The notes under the pieces: generated by a model
What the model saw: only the letters and a program-made list of their open reading frames with translations
What the model was told of the DNA's origin: nothing
Databases searched by the model: none
Program-made: the position numbers and the translations under genes
NCBI GenBank assembly: GCA_964571235.1
Contig: CAZNAI010000003.1
Span: 310,001-374,000 of the forward strand
DNA from: JACRAV01 sp964571235
GTDB taxonomy: Bacteria > Zixibacteria > MSB-5A5 > GN15 > FEB-12
Direction of reading: 5' to 3'
DNA: 64,000 bases
In this document: positions 52,301-60,922 of the stretch, piece by piece
Layout of the letters: the number at the start of each line of letters is the position of its first letter
How positions within the stretch are numbered: the first letter of the stretch is position 1

Positions 52301-52382
52301 ACCTCGGCAAATTTACAAATCGCGACTGTATTGACTCTGATCGCCTAGCCCGGTATACTCTGCGCAAAGCAGGATTACCGCA

Positions 52383-52763
52383 ATGGGCAAAGTTACCGAC
52401 TGGTTTGATCTGACCCCGGCACAATCGAAATTCGTCATCTCAATGGGAATAATCGCCCTTGTCCTGTCGGCGGTACTATTCATTCGGACATATTCGACTG
52501 AGGCCAGTCAATCACCCGCGCTCCCCGTCTTTGTCTCCGATCCAGAAATCAAATTCACCGGGATATTTGTGCTCGACCCGAACACCGCGCCCGCCGATTC
52601 GCTTGAGCTTCTGCCGGGAGTCGGCAAGGTGCTGGCTGACCGCATAGTCGAATACCGCGCGACTCACAGATTCAAATCTGAAGTAGACATCACCGAAGTC
52701 AAAGGGATCGGCGCGAAACTCTTTGAACAGATTCGTCCCTATCTAAAGATTGCCACACCATGA
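52383..52763 (+). CDS. ComEA-like helix-hairpin-helix protein
   Basis: Protein of 126 residues. One membrane segment (FVISMGIIALVLSAVLFI) is followed by a periplasmic linker and a helix-hairpin-helix pair (DPNTAPADSLELLPGVGKVLADRI and VKGIGAKLFEQIRPYL). ComEA binds double-stranded DNA at the cell surface during uptake; proteins of this size can also have unrelated roles. Its end overlaps the next gene by four bases (ATGA), so the two are coupled. AGGA lies nine bases before the ATG. Confidence 0.87.
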   Translation: MGKVTDWFDLTPAQSKFVISMGIIALVLSAVLFIRTYSTEASQSPALPVFVSDPEIKFTGIFVLDPNTAPADSLELLPGVGKVLADRIVEYRATHRFKSEVDITEVKGIGAKLFEQIRPYLKIATP

Positions 52764-53605
52764 GTTCTCTAAGGATCGGTGTAGACCCCTCCGGAGAAAC
52801 CGCCCGCGTTGTGGAAATCGAAACGGCCAGCAATGGCACTTCGATTCTCACCTGTCGCACCGTTTCAACAGCTGAAATAGGTGGACACTCCTGTGCACAC
52901 ATTGGTGAATTTGTTCTGGCAATCGACGACTCCGACGCAGTCGTGCGAATTGTCCGGCCGGCAATTATCGATCCCGCTCTGACCGAACAGGCGGCAAAAT
53001 ACGAAGCCGAAATAGCTCTGCTGTCCAGCGGCACTAATCTACGCACGCAGGTGCGACCGATTTCCACCGCCGGGAACCGTGATTGGCTCGCAATCTCAGT
53101 TCATGAATCGGCATTGGAGAAAAACGTAATCGGGAATTTCTTTACGTGGCAAAACGGCCACAAATGCCGGTATCTCCCTCGATCAATCGCTCTCGGCACT
53201 GGTCTGCTCTTTGCCTGCGAGCCGCTCGACAGAAGTTTGACAGTTGTAGTACAGCCGGCCGAACGCACAACCTCGATCTGCTTTCTCTCCGGCCAATCAG
53301 TAATCGGCGGCGCCCGGCTCTCGAAATTGACTTTGACTGCTCCCGAAAGCGAAGTTGCCGGTTGGCTCGCGGAGCTGAAAATGGTGGTTGATTACCGGCT
53401 CTCAACCGATCTTGCCGCGATCCGGGGTGGTCAGCCCCCCTCCTATGTCTGGGCCGGCGCCGAAAGCGAACTGGACCGACTGCGCGGTATCTCACCAATT
53501 GTTTTCGCCGCGCCGCAACCGAAAGCGACCTCATTTTCCGTTCGCTCCGAAGTTTCTTCAATCACACCGGAATGGCTGGTGGCATTGGGCGCGGCGCTCA
53601 ATTGA
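52760..53605 (+). CDS. Possible PilM-like actin-fold protein
   Basis: Protein of 281 residues, translationally coupled to comEA. The N-terminus LRIGVDPSGETARVVEIE and the later RIVRPAIIDPALTEQAAKYEAEIALL resemble PilM-type (actin/FtsA-like) proteins of type IV pilus systems (GID.G...K.VE followed by an EAE helix). It is shorter than PilM (about 350) and the nucleotide loops are weak. No pilN or pilO neighbours are present. A role in DNA uptake is plausible from the context but the assignment is tentative. Confidence 0.5.
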   Translation: MSSLRIGVDPSGETARVVEIETASNGTSILTCRTVSTAEIGGHSCAHIGEFVLAIDDSDAVVRIVRPAIIDPALTEQAAKYEAEIALLSSGTNLRTQVRPISTAGNRDWLAISVHESALEKNVIGNFFTWQNGHKCRYLPRSIALGTGLLFACEPLDRSLTVVVQPAERTTSICFLSGQSVIGGARLSKLTLTAPESEVAGWLAELKMVVDYRLSTDLAAIRGGQPPSYVWAGAESELDRLRGISPIVFAAPQPKATSFSVRSEVSSITPEWLVALGAALN

Positions 53606-53673
53606 CTTGCCCTTTGCGTTCGCCCGCCTTATGTTTTCATAGTCAATCGCCCTTTTTCGATTGAGAAATACGT

Positions 53674-54180
53674 ATGCCAAAGCGAAATATCCGCAAAGCC
53701 ATCTATCCCGGAACATTTGACCCGGTCACCAACGGCCACCTGTCGCTCATTGAGCGGGCCACTCATCTGTTCGACGAAATAATCGTCGCGGTGGTGCGCA
53801 ACGCCGGCAAGAATCCGATGTTTGCCTTTGACGAACGCCTTGTCTTCATGCGTCAGGCTATCGAGAAAGAATCGTTTCGGCATCGCGTCAAAGTAGTCGG
53901 ATTCGACGGCCTCTTAGCCGATCTGGCGGTGCAGACAAAGTCAGTCGCGATCATTCGTGGTCTGCGTGCGGTGTCGGATTTCGAATACGAGTTCCAGATG
54001 GCGCTCATGAACCGCAAACTGGCCCGGCAAATCGAAACTGTGTTTCTGATGCCCGCGCTCTCTTGGGTGTATCTCTCGTCGTCGATAGTTAAAGAGGTCT
54101 CCCGCAACGGCGGCGATGTGAGCGGGCTTGTCCCCACGGTGGTCAAACGTGGCCTTGAAAAACGGCTCCGCCAGCGCTAA
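53674..54180 (+). CDS. coaD: Phosphopantetheine adenylyltransferase
   Basis: Enzyme of 168 residues that transfers AMP to phosphopantetheine, the penultimate step of coenzyme A synthesis. YPGTFDPVTNGHLSLIERA carries the nucleotide-binding TXGH-like motif and AIIRGLRAVSDFEYEFQMA the conserved RGLR. SSSIVKEVSRNGGDVSGLVP near the end is also typical. The start lies a few residues before IYPGTFD. The ribosome site is weak. The gene is 51 bases before lysS and may be cotranscribed with it. Confidence 0.96.
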   Translation: MPKRNIRKAIYPGTFDPVTNGHLSLIERATHLFDEIIVAVVRNAGKNPMFAFDERLVFMRQAIEKESFRHRVKVVGFDGLLADLAVQTKSVAIIRGLRAVSDFEYEFQMALMNRKLARQIETVFLMPALSWVYLSSSIVKEVSRNGGDVSGLVPTVVKRGLEKRLRQR

Positions 54181-54231
54181 CGCGGCGACCCAATCTTCCG
54201 TCAACAATTGAATAGGAATGTTACATAGATC

Positions 54232-55812
54232 ATGAATGAAAAGCATACCAACGAACCGCTCGGCCCGGAACATACCGCCGAGATTCCGTTAACCGATCTC
54301 ATCCGGATCAGGCGCGAGAAGATTCGCAAGTTGGCCGAGATGGGTGTCAACGCCTATCCCTATCGCTACGAGCGAACCCACCAGACTGCGGAAATTCTCG
54401 CAAACTTCGAAACTCTCGAACAGTCGGCCAAAGTAGTTAGAGTTTGCGGACGCATCATGCTGATCCGCAAAATGGGGAAGGTCTTCTTCGCCGATTTGCG
54501 CGACGCCAGCGGCAAGATGCAGATCTATGTCAAGCGCGACGATGTCGGCGAAAAGCTTTTCGACATTTTCGATCTACTCGATCTTGGCGATATCATTGGA
54601 TGCGAGGGCACTGTCTTTGTCACCCGCACCGGCGAACGGACCATCAAGGTGACCTCGTTTGAGCTTTTGACCAAGGCGCTTCATCCGCTCCCGGACAAGC
54701 ATGCCGGGTTGACCGATGTTGAAACGCGCTACCGACGACGGTATATCGACCTGATTTCCAACCCCGAAGTGCGCGAAGTGTTTGTCCAGCGTACGCGGAT
54801 AATTCAAACCATCCGTGATTTTCTGAACACCGAAGGGTTTCTCGAAGTCGAAACGCCGATCCTGCAACCGCTCTACGGCGGCGCGTCGGCGCGACCGTTC
54901 AAGACTCATCACAATACCCTCGATATCGAGATGTATATGCGGATCGCAGACGAACTCTATCTCAAGCGGCTGATTGTCGGCGGATACGACAAGGTCTGGG
55001 AATTGTGCAAGGATTTCCGCAACGAGGGTATGGATCGGCTCCACAATCCGGAATTCACGATGATCGAAATGTACTGGGCCTACGCCGACTACCGCGAAAT
55101 CGGCGAACTACTCGAGCGTCTCTTGCGCCATGTGGCGTTCACCCTCCACGGCTCTCACGTTGTCACATTTGGTGACCACACGATCGATTTTGGGCCGCGT
55201 TTTCGCTGGGTCAGTATGCTCGATTCGGTCAAAGAGAAGACCGGGATCGACTTTGGCAATTTATCCTATGAATCCGCGCGTGACCAGGCGAAACAGCTCG
55301 GCCTTGATGTTTCCGAGCTTATCAATTGGGGCAAGGTGATCGAAGCGGTCTGGGAGGCCAAAGTCGAGCACACCCTTGTCCAGCCGACTTTTGTCTGCGA
55401 TTTTCCGGTCGAAATTTCTCCGCTGGCCAAGCGCCACCGGAGCAACCCGCGTTTGACCGAGCGATTTGAATTGTTTGTCGCCACACAGGAGATGGGAAAC
55501 GCCTTCAGCGAACTAAACGACCCGGTCGATCAATTACAGCGTTTCCTCCAGCAAGGCAAAGCGATGTCGGCTGGCGACGAGGAAGCTCAGCCGCTCGACG
55601 ACGACTTCATCACTGCGCTGTCATTCGGCATGCCGCCGACCGCCGGACTCGGCTTTGGCATCGATCGCCTCGTGATGCTGATGACCAACCAGCCGTCGAT
55701 TCGCGATGTGATCTTTTTCCCGCAGATGAAAGATGTCAAAGACGGCACCGTGCCGGTCTCGCAAATCCTGTCGCAGTTGTCGGATGAAGAGAAAGCCGCG
55801 GGCGGAAACTGA
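54232..55812 (+). CDS. lysS: Lysyl-tRNA synthetase, class II
   Basis: Enzyme of 526 residues. An N-terminal OB-fold anticodon domain (ILIN-like: RVCGRIMLIRKMGKVFFADL) precedes a class II catalytic core: motif 2 in VWELCKDFRNEGMDRLHNPEFT and motif 3 in GFGIDRLVMLMTN. The N-terminal 30 residues are extra but normal for this class. It charges tRNA-Lys in the cytoplasm. It is followed three bases later by the DNA glycosylase gene. Confidence 0.97.
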   Translation: MNEKHTNEPLGPEHTAEIPLTDLIRIRREKIRKLAEMGVNAYPYRYERTHQTAEILANFETLEQSAKVVRVCGRIMLIRKMGKVFFADLRDASGKMQIYVKRDDVGEKLFDIFDLLDLGDIIGCEGTVFVTRTGERTIKVTSFELLTKALHPLPDKHAGLTDVETRYRRRYIDLISNPEVREVFVQRTRIIQTIRDFLNTEGFLEVETPILQPLYGGASARPFKTHHNTLDIEMYMRIADELYLKRLIVGGYDKVWELCKDFRNEGMDRLHNPEFTMIEMYWAYADYREIGELLERLLRHVAFTLHGSHVVTFGDHTIDFGPRFRWVSMLDSVKEKTGIDFGNLSYESARDQAKQLGLDVSELINWGKVIEAVWEAKVEHTLVQPTFVCDFPVEISPLAKRHRSNPRLTERFELFVATQEMGNAFSELNDPVDQLQRFLQQGKAMSAGDEEAQPLDDDFITALSFGMPPTAGLGFGIDRLVMLMTNQPSIRDVIFFPQMKDVKDGTVPVSQILSQLSDEEKAAGGN

Positions 55813-55815
55813 TTC

Positions 55816-56466
55816 ATGCCCCAATCACGTTCCGCAGGAAAGCCCCCGGCCAACAGCAAAGCGATTTCCTCGCCGCAGATCGAACGGTCGCTTGCTAAAC
55901 TCTGTCCGGTACTGGGAAAAGTCATTCGCAAAGTAGGTCCCTGTCCGCTCACCCGCTCAACCGGCGGATTTGATATAGTCTGCCGGATGATTGTCTTTCA
56001 GCAACTCTCAGGCAAAGCGGCCAACACCATCTGGGAACGCTTTCGCGAACTTTGTCCCTCCAAAAAAGTAACGCCGCAGGCAATTGAGAAAGTAACCGAC
56101 CAGCAAATGCGCGAGGCCGGGCTGTCACGCCAAAAGATCGGATATATTCGCAATCTTGTTTCTCACGTCAACGACGGCTCCCTTGTGTTTGCCAAGCTTA
56201 CTAAGATGTCCGATCAGGAAGTCGCCGACCATCTGACCCAGGTGAAAGGGATCGGGCAATGGACCGCCGAGATGTACCTCATGTTCGTGCTCGGCCGCCC
56301 CGACATTTTTTCCGCAGGCGATCTTGGCCTTCGCACCGCGGTGAAAAAAATCTACGGCCCCAAACGCAAGAATTTCGACTATGCCAAGTTCGCCCAGCGC
56401 TGGAGTCCTCACCGGACTGTCGCATCGTGGTACCTGTGGCGAAGTCTTGAGAACGGCAACTCATGA
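55816..56466 (+). CDS. DNA-3-methyladenine glycosylase II family protein
   Basis: HhH-GPD base-excision glycosylase of 216 residues. The helix-hairpin-helix LTQVKGIGQWTAEMYLMFVLG and the following FSAGDLGLRTAV, which has the catalytic aspartate, match AlkA-like enzymes. IVFQQLSGKAANTIWERF precedes them. It removes alkylated bases from DNA. No iron-sulfur cysteines of the Nth type are visible. It overlaps the following acetyltransferase gene by four bases. Confidence 0.9.
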   Translation: MPQSRSAGKPPANSKAISSPQIERSLAKLCPVLGKVIRKVGPCPLTRSTGGFDIVCRMIVFQQLSGKAANTIWERFRELCPSKKVTPQAIEKVTDQQMREAGLSRQKIGYIRNLVSHVNDGSLVFAKLTKMSDQEVADHLTQVKGIGQWTAEMYLMFVLGRPDIFSAGDLGLRTAVKKIYGPKRKNFDYAKFAQRWSPHRTVASWYLWRSLENGNS

Positions 56467-56948
56467 GCACATTTGTAATTCGTCCGGCCACTCCAGCCGA
56501 CAGCGCCACGCTCTTTCTGTTGATCAAAGACCTGGCAGAATACGAAAAACTGAGCGACTCCGTGGTCGCAACCGAGGCAAAAATCCGCGCCTCACTCTTT
56601 GGCCCGCACCCCTCGGCCGAAGCGGTTATCGGCGAAGAAGACGGTGTCCCGGTCGGATTCGCCCTCTTCTTTCACAACTACTCGACTTTTCTGGCCAAGC
56701 GCGGACTCTATCTTGAGGACCTCTTTGTCAAACCGGATTGCCGGGGTCGCGGTTACGGAAAGAAGCTCTTGATCCATCTGGCAAGAATCGCTGTGGCACG
56801 CGGGTGCGGACGCTTTGAATGGGCGGTCCTCGACTGGAACACACCCGCCATCGACTTTTACAAAAAATTGGGTGCATTGCCAATGAACGAGTGGACAGTC
56901 TTTCGCCTGGACAGCGACGCCCTTTCAAATCTTGCTAAATCTGAGTAA
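56463..56948 (+). CDS. GNAT family N-acetyltransferase, diamine-acetyltransferase-like
   Basis: Protein of 161 residues with a full GNAT fold: FVIRPATPADSATLFLLIKDLAEYE, GFALFFHNYSTFLAKRG, the acetyl-CoA loop in DCRGRGYGKKLLIHLARIA, and WNTPAIDFYKKLGA near the end. The LAEYEKL opening and the YLEDLFVKPDCRGRGYG stretch are typical of spermidine/spermine acetyltransferase-like members. The substrate is not certain. Its start overlaps the glycosylase stop by four bases. Confidence 0.9.
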   Translation: MSTFVIRPATPADSATLFLLIKDLAEYEKLSDSVVATEAKIRASLFGPHPSAEAVIGEEDGVPVGFALFFHNYSTFLAKRGLYLEDLFVKPDCRGRGYGKKLLIHLARIAVARGCGRFEWAVLDWNTPAIDFYKKLGALPMNEWTVFRLDSDALSNLAKSE

Positions 56949-57025
56949 TCTTTCGATCTTTTGCTCTCTATTGGTGTCTAATCCGAGGATGGGAAAAACG
57001 CCGGCTGGTGTGACCGGCTCGTAAC

Positions 57026-59017
57026 ATGTCACTGATGTCTCTACTTCCGGTAATCAAGACCCGGTACCGTGCGCTCTGGATATCGGTTGCGATGTTTGTC
57101 CTGGTCGCCACCGCCACCCGTCTGGCACTTCTCATTTCCAACTTTGGTGAAATCAGCAGTGTCTGGCCGCGCATCATTCCTGCATTCGCCGTGGGTTTCG
57201 TATTTGATTTGCTGGCCGCGCTTACTCTCGCCATTCCATTTGGCCTATATCTCCTGTGCGCATCGACCCGCTGGCTTACGTCAACTGTGGGGAAGTGGTT
57301 TCACTTCGTCGCTCTTACATTTTATCTTTTTGGTCTATCGTATCTTGCTATAGTCGAGTTGTTTTTCTTCGGCGAATTCTCGGCGAGATTTAACTATGTA
57401 GCGGTCGACTACCTGATCTTTCCCCACGAAGTCTTCGTCAATCTCTGGGACACCTACCCGGTCTTCCAAGTTCTAATAGGCGCTTTCGTCGCGGCGATAA
57501 TCTCAAGTTGGTTCTTGCGAAAATCTTTTTGGTCAGCGCTTGCTCTGCCCTCGCCTCGCGCCATGCGGTTGGTTCCGTTTCTATCGCACGGTGCGCTGGT
57601 GACTTTCGGCATACTGTCTCTATCCACCAACCAGATGAAAATATCAGGTAATCGGATACTCAACGAAATTGCCGGTAACGGATATTTCACTTTCGGCTGG
57701 GCCGCCTACTCTAACGAACTTGACTACAATCTCTATTACGCGACTGTCGACCCCGTCGAATCTGCAGGGCGCTTGCGCTCAAATGTTGCAATGCCGGGGG
57801 CGAGCTGGCTGAATTCCGGCGATCCGCTCTCAATCAATCGAACCATCCCTTCGCACGGGCCGACACGAGCATTCAATGTTGTCCTTGTGCTCGAGGAAAG
57901 TTTCGGATCGCACTTTGTCGGCAGTTTGACACCCAACGGACCAAAGTGTACACCCCAATTTGACTCGCTCGCAAACGCCGGGATGTTCTGCCGCAATATC
58001 TATGCGACCGGCAACCGGACGGTGCGCGGAATAGAGGCATCTCTCTGTTCTTATCCGCCGACTCCCGGCAACTCCATCGTCCGACGCCCCGGCGGCGAAC
58101 ATATCTTCTCATTGCCGCAACTTTTCAAAGACAAGGGGTACCAGACTTCTTTCCTCTACGGCGGCCGGTCGTACTTTGACAATCTCGGTCAATTTGCCAA
58201 AACCAATGGATTTGGCAGAATAGTTGATCAATCAGATTTCGACAGCATATCGTTTAAGACAATTTGGGGCGTGTGCGACGAAGACCTGTTCGGCAAAGCG
58301 ATCTCGCATCTGGATACTCTGCACTCAAGCGGCCGTCCTTTCTTCACCACTATTCTGACCGTTTCAAACCACTCGCCCTACTTGTATCCACCCGGCCGAA
58401 TCGCCGCCGATCCAAAAGAACAACGGCGCGAAAATGCCGTCCAGTACGCCGACTATTGCATTGGCAAGTTCATTCGCGACGCCCGCTCACACAGTTGGTT
58501 TGACAGCACTGTGTTTGTCTTTTTGGCTGACCACGGCGCCCGGGTGTATGGATCTCAGGTAATCCCGATGGAGTCATACCGTATTCCGATCTTGATCTAC
58601 TGTCCTTCGCTCATTCCCATCGGCCAGCCAATCGATGTGCTTGGATCCCAACTCGACCTTGCGCCGACTATTCTCGGCCTTTTGAACTTTGACTACAACT
58701 CCGAATTCTTCGGCCGTGACTTACTTCAAGTGCCGGAAGGTCGACATTGGGCGCTGATGTCACACAACCGCGACGTATCTCTTCTTCGAAACGATACCCT
58801 CGCGGTCCTTGGAATTGGCAAAACCATTGATCTATGGGAATGCGGAGATCAACCGGGATCGATCGTGCGTATCGACTCTATCGCTGACTCGTCAATCATC
58901 TGGGACGCCATCGCCTACTATCAAACCGCGTTTGAACTATACTGCCAAAACAAACTCCGCCCCCTGGCGCAAACGCCGATTCCCGGCGCTACCTCGCACG
59001 CCAGCTTGACGAAATAG
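57026..59017 (+). CDS. LtaS-type sulfatase-family membrane phosphotransferase
   Basis: Protein of 663 residues. Five membrane segments in the first 210 residues (VLVATATRLALLIS, FVFDLLAALTLAIPFGL and others) precede a large extracytoplasmic alkaline-phosphatase-superfamily domain. VVLVLEESFGSHFVGS supplies a metal-binding glutamate, TGNRTVRGIEASL carries the catalytic threonine, and FLADHGARV the metal-binding Asp-His pair. Gram-positive relatives add glycerol phosphate to lipoteichoic acid; in diderms they modify membrane glycans or phospholipids (for example OpgB/EptA-like roles). The substrate here is unknown. Confidence 0.88.
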   Translation: MSLMSLLPVIKTRYRALWISVAMFVLVATATRLALLISNFGEISSVWPRIIPAFAVGFVFDLLAALTLAIPFGLYLLCASTRWLTSTVGKWFHFVALTFYLFGLSYLAIVELFFFGEFSARFNYVAVDYLIFPHEVFVNLWDTYPVFQVLIGAFVAAIISSWFLRKSFWSALALPSPRAMRLVPFLSHGALVTFGILSLSTNQMKISGNRILNEIAGNGYFTFGWAAYSNELDYNLYYATVDPVESAGRLRSNVAMPGASWLNSGDPLSINRTIPSHGPTRAFNVVLVLEESFGSHFVGSLTPNGPKCTPQFDSLANAGMFCRNIYATGNRTVRGIEASLCSYPPTPGNSIVRRPGGEHIFSLPQLFKDKGYQTSFLYGGRSYFDNLGQFAKTNGFGRIVDQSDFDSISFKTIWGVCDEDLFGKAISHLDTLHSSGRPFFTTILTVSNHSPYLYPPGRIAADPKEQRRENAVQYADYCIGKFIRDARSHSWFDSTVFVFLADHGARVYGSQVIPMESYRIPILIYCPSLIPIGQPIDVLGSQLDLAPTILGLLNFDYNSEFFGRDLLQVPEGRHWALMSHNRDVSLLRNDTLAVLGIGKTIDLWECGDQPGSIVRIDSIADSSIIWDAIAYYQTAFELYCQNKLRPLAQTPIPGATSHASLTK

Positions 59018-59054
59018 CCCCGAGTCTGTACTCTACGGCAGAGGAGATTCAGCC

Positions 59055-60308
59055 ATGTCTGAAATCAAACAAGTTCCAATCGATCAGTGGCCGGAGATTG
59101 TCCGGATTGTCGCCGACGCCTACCCCGGAATGAAGATTGTCAGCGACGACGACCGCAAAAAATCGCTTGATCGGCTACACAAAACCGCCCGCGACAGCCG
59201 GACTTCGTCGTGGGGGCTCTACCGCCAAAGCAAACTGATCGGCACCATGCGCCTTATCGATTACACAATGAATCTGTTCGGCAAAGGAGTGCTGGCCGGT
59301 GGGCTTTCTATGGTCGCTGTCGATCTTCTCCACAAGAAGTCGGCCGTAGCAAAAGAGATGGTGGAATTTTATCTGAATTACTACCGAGAAAAGAAGGCGA
59401 ACTGGGCAGTTCTTTGGCCTTTCCGTCCCGATTTCTACTACGACATGGGTTTCGGCTACGGCGGCAAAATGCACGTGTACAGCATCAGTCCGACTAATTT
59501 GCCGAAAGGACCAACCAAAGCACATGTCCGAGCGCTTGGCTTAGATGACTTGGGATTATTGATCGAAAGTTACAACCGTCACTACCCGACCACTAACGGG
59601 CTACTCGATGAAAACGAAATCAATCTCCGCAACCGTCTTGAGTTTTATCCGGAACTCCATTACACAGGAGTTGAAATCGACGGCCGGCTGGAGGCATATT
59701 ACGGCTGGCGGTTTGAATCGGCGCACACCAATAATATTCTGGTGAACAACATGCGCGGTATCGAGCTGGTCTATCACACCCGCGAGGCGCTGGCCGAATT
59801 ACTCACGTACTTGCGCTCGCAGGTAGATCAGATCGCTAAAGTAATCATTCGCACTCCCGATCCGGATTTTCATTTCCTGCCGGCTGACCCGCGCGACGGC
59901 TCCGATCAAATGCTTGGCCCGATCTACCACCAGTCGCACCAGACCGGCGTGGGGGCGATGTACCGCATTGTCAATATCGAGGGGGCTCTGCGCGAGTGCC
60001 AGCACCACAATTTCAATAACGTTTCATGCCGTGTGAAACTGAATATTCGCGACACTCTCTTTCCGATCAACGACTGTTCCACCGTCGCTATATTTGAGAA
60101 TGGAAAGTTGACCGTTGATTCAAATGCGACACATGACGTAGAAATCACCCTGACAGTCGCCGATTTCTCCTCGCTTTTGTTGGGCGCAGTGCGATTCCGA
60201 AGTCTGTACGATTACGGCAAAGCGGAAATCTCAGACATCGGCAAGATTGCAACCGTCGACAAACTATTCCTCACCGATCGCCCCCCGGCCTGCTTGACGG
60301 CGTTTTGA
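59055..60308 (+). CDS. Eis-like GNAT acetyltransferase
   Basis: Protein of 417 residues with the three-part Eis layout: an N-terminal GNAT domain (YPGMKIVSDDDRKKSLDRL, then SMVAVDLLHKKSAVAKEM), a second GNAT-like domain in the middle, and a C-terminal SCP2-like sterol carrier domain (VRFRSLYDYGKAEISDIGKI). Eis proteins acetylate lysine or amine groups on diverse substrates, including aminoglycosides in mycobacteria. GAGGAG lies nine bases before the ATG. The last 38 bases overlap the convergent lipoprotein gene. Confidence 0.87.
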   Translation: MSEIKQVPIDQWPEIVRIVADAYPGMKIVSDDDRKKSLDRLHKTARDSRTSSWGLYRQSKLIGTMRLIDYTMNLFGKGVLAGGLSMVAVDLLHKKSAVAKEMVEFYLNYYREKKANWAVLWPFRPDFYYDMGFGYGGKMHVYSISPTNLPKGPTKAHVRALGLDDLGLLIESYNRHYPTTNGLLDENEINLRNRLEFYPELHYTGVEIDGRLEAYYGWRFESAHTNNILVNNMRGIELVYHTREALAELLTYLRSQVDQIAKVIIRTPDPDFHFLPADPRDGSDQMLGPIYHQSHQTGVGAMYRIVNIEGALRECQHHNFNNVSCRVKLNIRDTLFPINDCSTVAIFENGKLTVDSNATHDVEITLTVADFSSLLLGAVRFRSLYDYGKAEISDIGKIATVDKLFLTDRPPACLTAF

Positions 60309-60732
60309 CAGGAATAAGTTTCATTCCTATTTCCGGAACACGATAATATCCGGATATGCGCCACAAATCTTTTCTGACAAAGAAAGTATCAAGTGTTTCA
60401 TATCCGGATTTCTGGAATCTGAAATACGCTCCATCATGCAACCATTCATCAGCACTTGTATTCGTACAGCCATCGGTCGGAGAAACGTCGATTTGATCCT
60501 GATAGCTTCCATCGACTCGCGTAAACGCCCCAACCTGATTTGGGAACGGTGCCAAGGTGTCGTGGTCGATTGTCGCCATACACCAGACCTCAACGCCTCC
60601 GAGTGAAGTCTGCGTTGATTGGTCAAAAACTGAGCCGCGAAACTCAATTATTTCGGAGTTAGAACAAGTAACAACGCTCAGCATCAAGAATATGACGACT
60701 AGCATCAACCTATGTACCGGCGTATTGATCAT
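60271..60732 (-). CDS. Lipoprotein with carboxypeptidase-regulatory-like fold
   Basis: Protein of 153 residues. The signal peptide ends FLMLSVVTC, a lipobox. The mature part reads like a single beta-sandwich (FRGSVFDQSTQTSLGGVEVW, then FTRVDGSYQDQIDVSP) of the carboxypeptidase-regulatory-like type, with two cysteines in between. The ATG at 60732 is preferred to an in-frame start five codons upstream. It overlaps the convergent eis-like gene by 38 bases at its 3' end. Function unknown; lower GC than the neighbours. Confidence 0.65.
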   Translation of the reverse strand: MINTPVHRLMLVVIFLMLSVVTCSNSEIIEFRGSVFDQSTQTSLGGVEVWCMATIDHDTLAPFPNQVGAFTRVDGSYQDQIDVSPTDGCTNTSADEWLHDGAYFRFQKSGYETLDTFFVRKDLWRISGYYRVPEIGMKLIPVKTPSSRPGGDR

Positions 60733-60803
60733 AGGCACCAATATCAAATGTGATCACAATATACACGAATCATAGATTAGTTTGTGCATAAGAACGTAAG
60801 TTT

Positions 60804-60918
60804 TCTCGTAGGGCGGGCCCTTCCTAGCACTGGCCATCTGTTGTTTCTATCCAAATTGGTAGCCGACCGCTCCGCGGTCGGTGCCTTGGTAACCCAACCT
60901 TTAGGTTGGGCTCATGAC
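60804..60918. repeat. Family H and C hairpin repeats
   Basis: gtagggcgggcccttcctag near 60809, ggtagccgaccgctccgcgg at 60858-60884 and ggtaacccaacctttaggtt at 60892-60918. The last lies directly after the stop of the minus-strand regulator gene and may terminate it. Confidence 0.6.
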
Positions 60919-60922
60919 TTCT

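Noticed and set aside
1212..60918. CRISPR array made of the recurring palindromes
   Set aside because: Copies are scattered singly in many gaps, vary in their centres and have no regular spacing or cas genes.
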